From Acidobacteriota bacterium (lineage in GTDB: Bacteria > Acidobacteriota > Terriglobia > Acidiferrales > UBA7541): a stretch of DNA of 64,000 nucleotides. Position numbers and translations under genes: made by a program. Shown in pieces: positions 63,524 through 64,000 of this stretch. Each line of letters opens with the position of its first letter. Within the stretch, counting starts at the first letter, position 1. The notes below the pieces were generated by a model, which saw only the letters and a list, made by a program, of their open reading frames with translations, made no database searches and had not been told where the DNA came from. The DNA is taken from the NCBI GenBank assembly GCA_027307115.1, contig DAHUXN010000053.1, positions 21,051 through 85,050 of the forward strand, in the 5' to 3' direction.

Positions 63524-64000
63524 ATGGCGAAGGAAAAATTTGAGCGCAGCAAGCCGCACCTGAACATTGGGACGATCGGTCACATCGACCACGGCAAGAC
63601 GACGTTGACGGCGGCGATCACGAAAGTATTGTCGAAGAACAACCCGAAGGTGCAGTTCCGGGCGTTCGATTCGATCGACAACGCGCCGGAAGAGCGCGAG
63701 CGCGGAATCACGATTGCGGTGTCGCACGTGGAGTATGAGACGCCGAACCGTCACTACGCGCATATCGACTGTCCGGGGCACGCCGACTACATCAAGAACA
63801 TGATCACCGGCGCGGCGCAGATGGACGGCGCGATTTTGGTGGTGGCGGCGACCGACGGACCGATGCCGCAGACGCGCGAGCATATTCTGCTGGCTCGGCA
63901 GGTAGGCGTGCCGGCGATTGTGGTGTTTCTGAACAAATGCGACGCGGTGGAAGATCCTGAGCTTTTGGATCTGGTCGAGATGGAAGTGCGCGATCTGCTG
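63524..64000 (+). CDS. tuf: Elongation factor Tu (partial)
   Basis: The first 159 codons; the rest is past the right edge. G1 GHIDHGKT, the switch I region with RGITI, G3 DCPGH and G4 NKCD are present. EF-Tu carries aminoacyl-tRNA to the ribosome with GTP. AGGATAGGAAG precedes the ATG. It follows a cluster of four tRNA genes with the same anticodon set as the thrU-tyrU-glyT-thrT-tufB operon of E. coli, but with the last two in swapped order. Confidence 0.98.
   Translation, partial: MAKEKFERSKPHLNIGTIGHIDHGKTTLTAAITKVLSKNNPKVQFRAFDSIDNAPEERERGITIAVSHVEYETPNRHYAHIDCPGHADYIKNMITGAAQMDGAILVVAATDGPMPQTREHILLARQVGVPAIVVFLNKCDAVEDPELLDLVEMEVRDLL

Overview
The window is one continuous piece of a bacterial chromosome with moderately high GC (I estimate 55-60% by eye). 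Several families common in Acidobacteriota point to that phylum: winged-helix/TolB-like regulators, DUF2934, a stand-alone SBBP-type N-terminal domain, an Asp-box (BNR) protein with TIG domains and a poly-proline tail, and a CUAEP-tail radical SAM protein. The phylum call is inference. I saw no rRNA operon, insertion sequence, prophage or CRISPR array.

Layout: 1-1677 (minus) is a MacA-like adaptor followed by an ABC ATPase that runs off the left edge. 2201-5737 is a large secreted beta-propeller protein. 5846-8515 (minus) is aconitase. 8659-11387 is the most notable locus: a radical SAM gene whose apparent stop is an in-frame UGA inside the motif Cys-UGA-Ala-Glu-Pro, followed by a hairpin and a further 25 codons ending in a TGATG overlap with an ATP-grasp ligase gene. 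I read this as a selenoprotein in a two-gene operon. 11410-12688 (minus) holds a YggX-like protein and a lone SBBP-type N-terminal domain.

13068-23038 is a phosphate island on one strand: phoB, phoR, phoU, an outer-membrane porin, pstS, pstC, pstA, pstB and a second phoU, with a strong hairpin between pstS and pstC. 23288-29843 is a heavy-metal efflux system (a Cys-rich exported protein, then CusC, CusB and CusA-like genes) preceded by two CRP/FNR-type palindromes 22 bp apart. tRNA-Arg(TCT), a DUF2934 protein and the divergent ligD/ku pair of non-homologous end joining follow. 34404-39514 has two M28 metallopeptidase paralogues flanking msrP-msrQ.

39743-48934 is mixed: a zinc-ribbon membrane protein, ispG, an unrecognised membrane protein, a DUF1015 protein, a phosphoglycolate-phosphatase-like HAD enzyme, a PilZ protein, a TSUP transporter-DUF1634-gmhA operon and a CpsB-type PHP phosphatase. 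48951-55720 centres on sulfur amino acid metabolism: a fused homocysteine methyltransferase/methylenetetrahydrofolate reductase and a cystathionine beta-synthase divergent from ridA, with a DUF1697 protein, a winged-helix regulator and a Tat-exported ankyrin-like protein between them. 55803-62403 carries a class A penicillin-binding protein, a PH-like membrane protein, thiL, an M23 peptidase and an unknown anchored protein. The right end is a tRNA cluster (Thr-TGT, Tyr, Thr-GGT, Gly), a small unknown gene and the start of tuf, similar in content to the classic tRNA-tufB operon.

Functional links visible in the order: the phosphate genes form a sensing-uptake-feedback unit; the metal genes form a three-part export pump; msrP and msrQ form a periplasmic methionine sulfoxide repair pair; ligD and ku form a two-component repair system.
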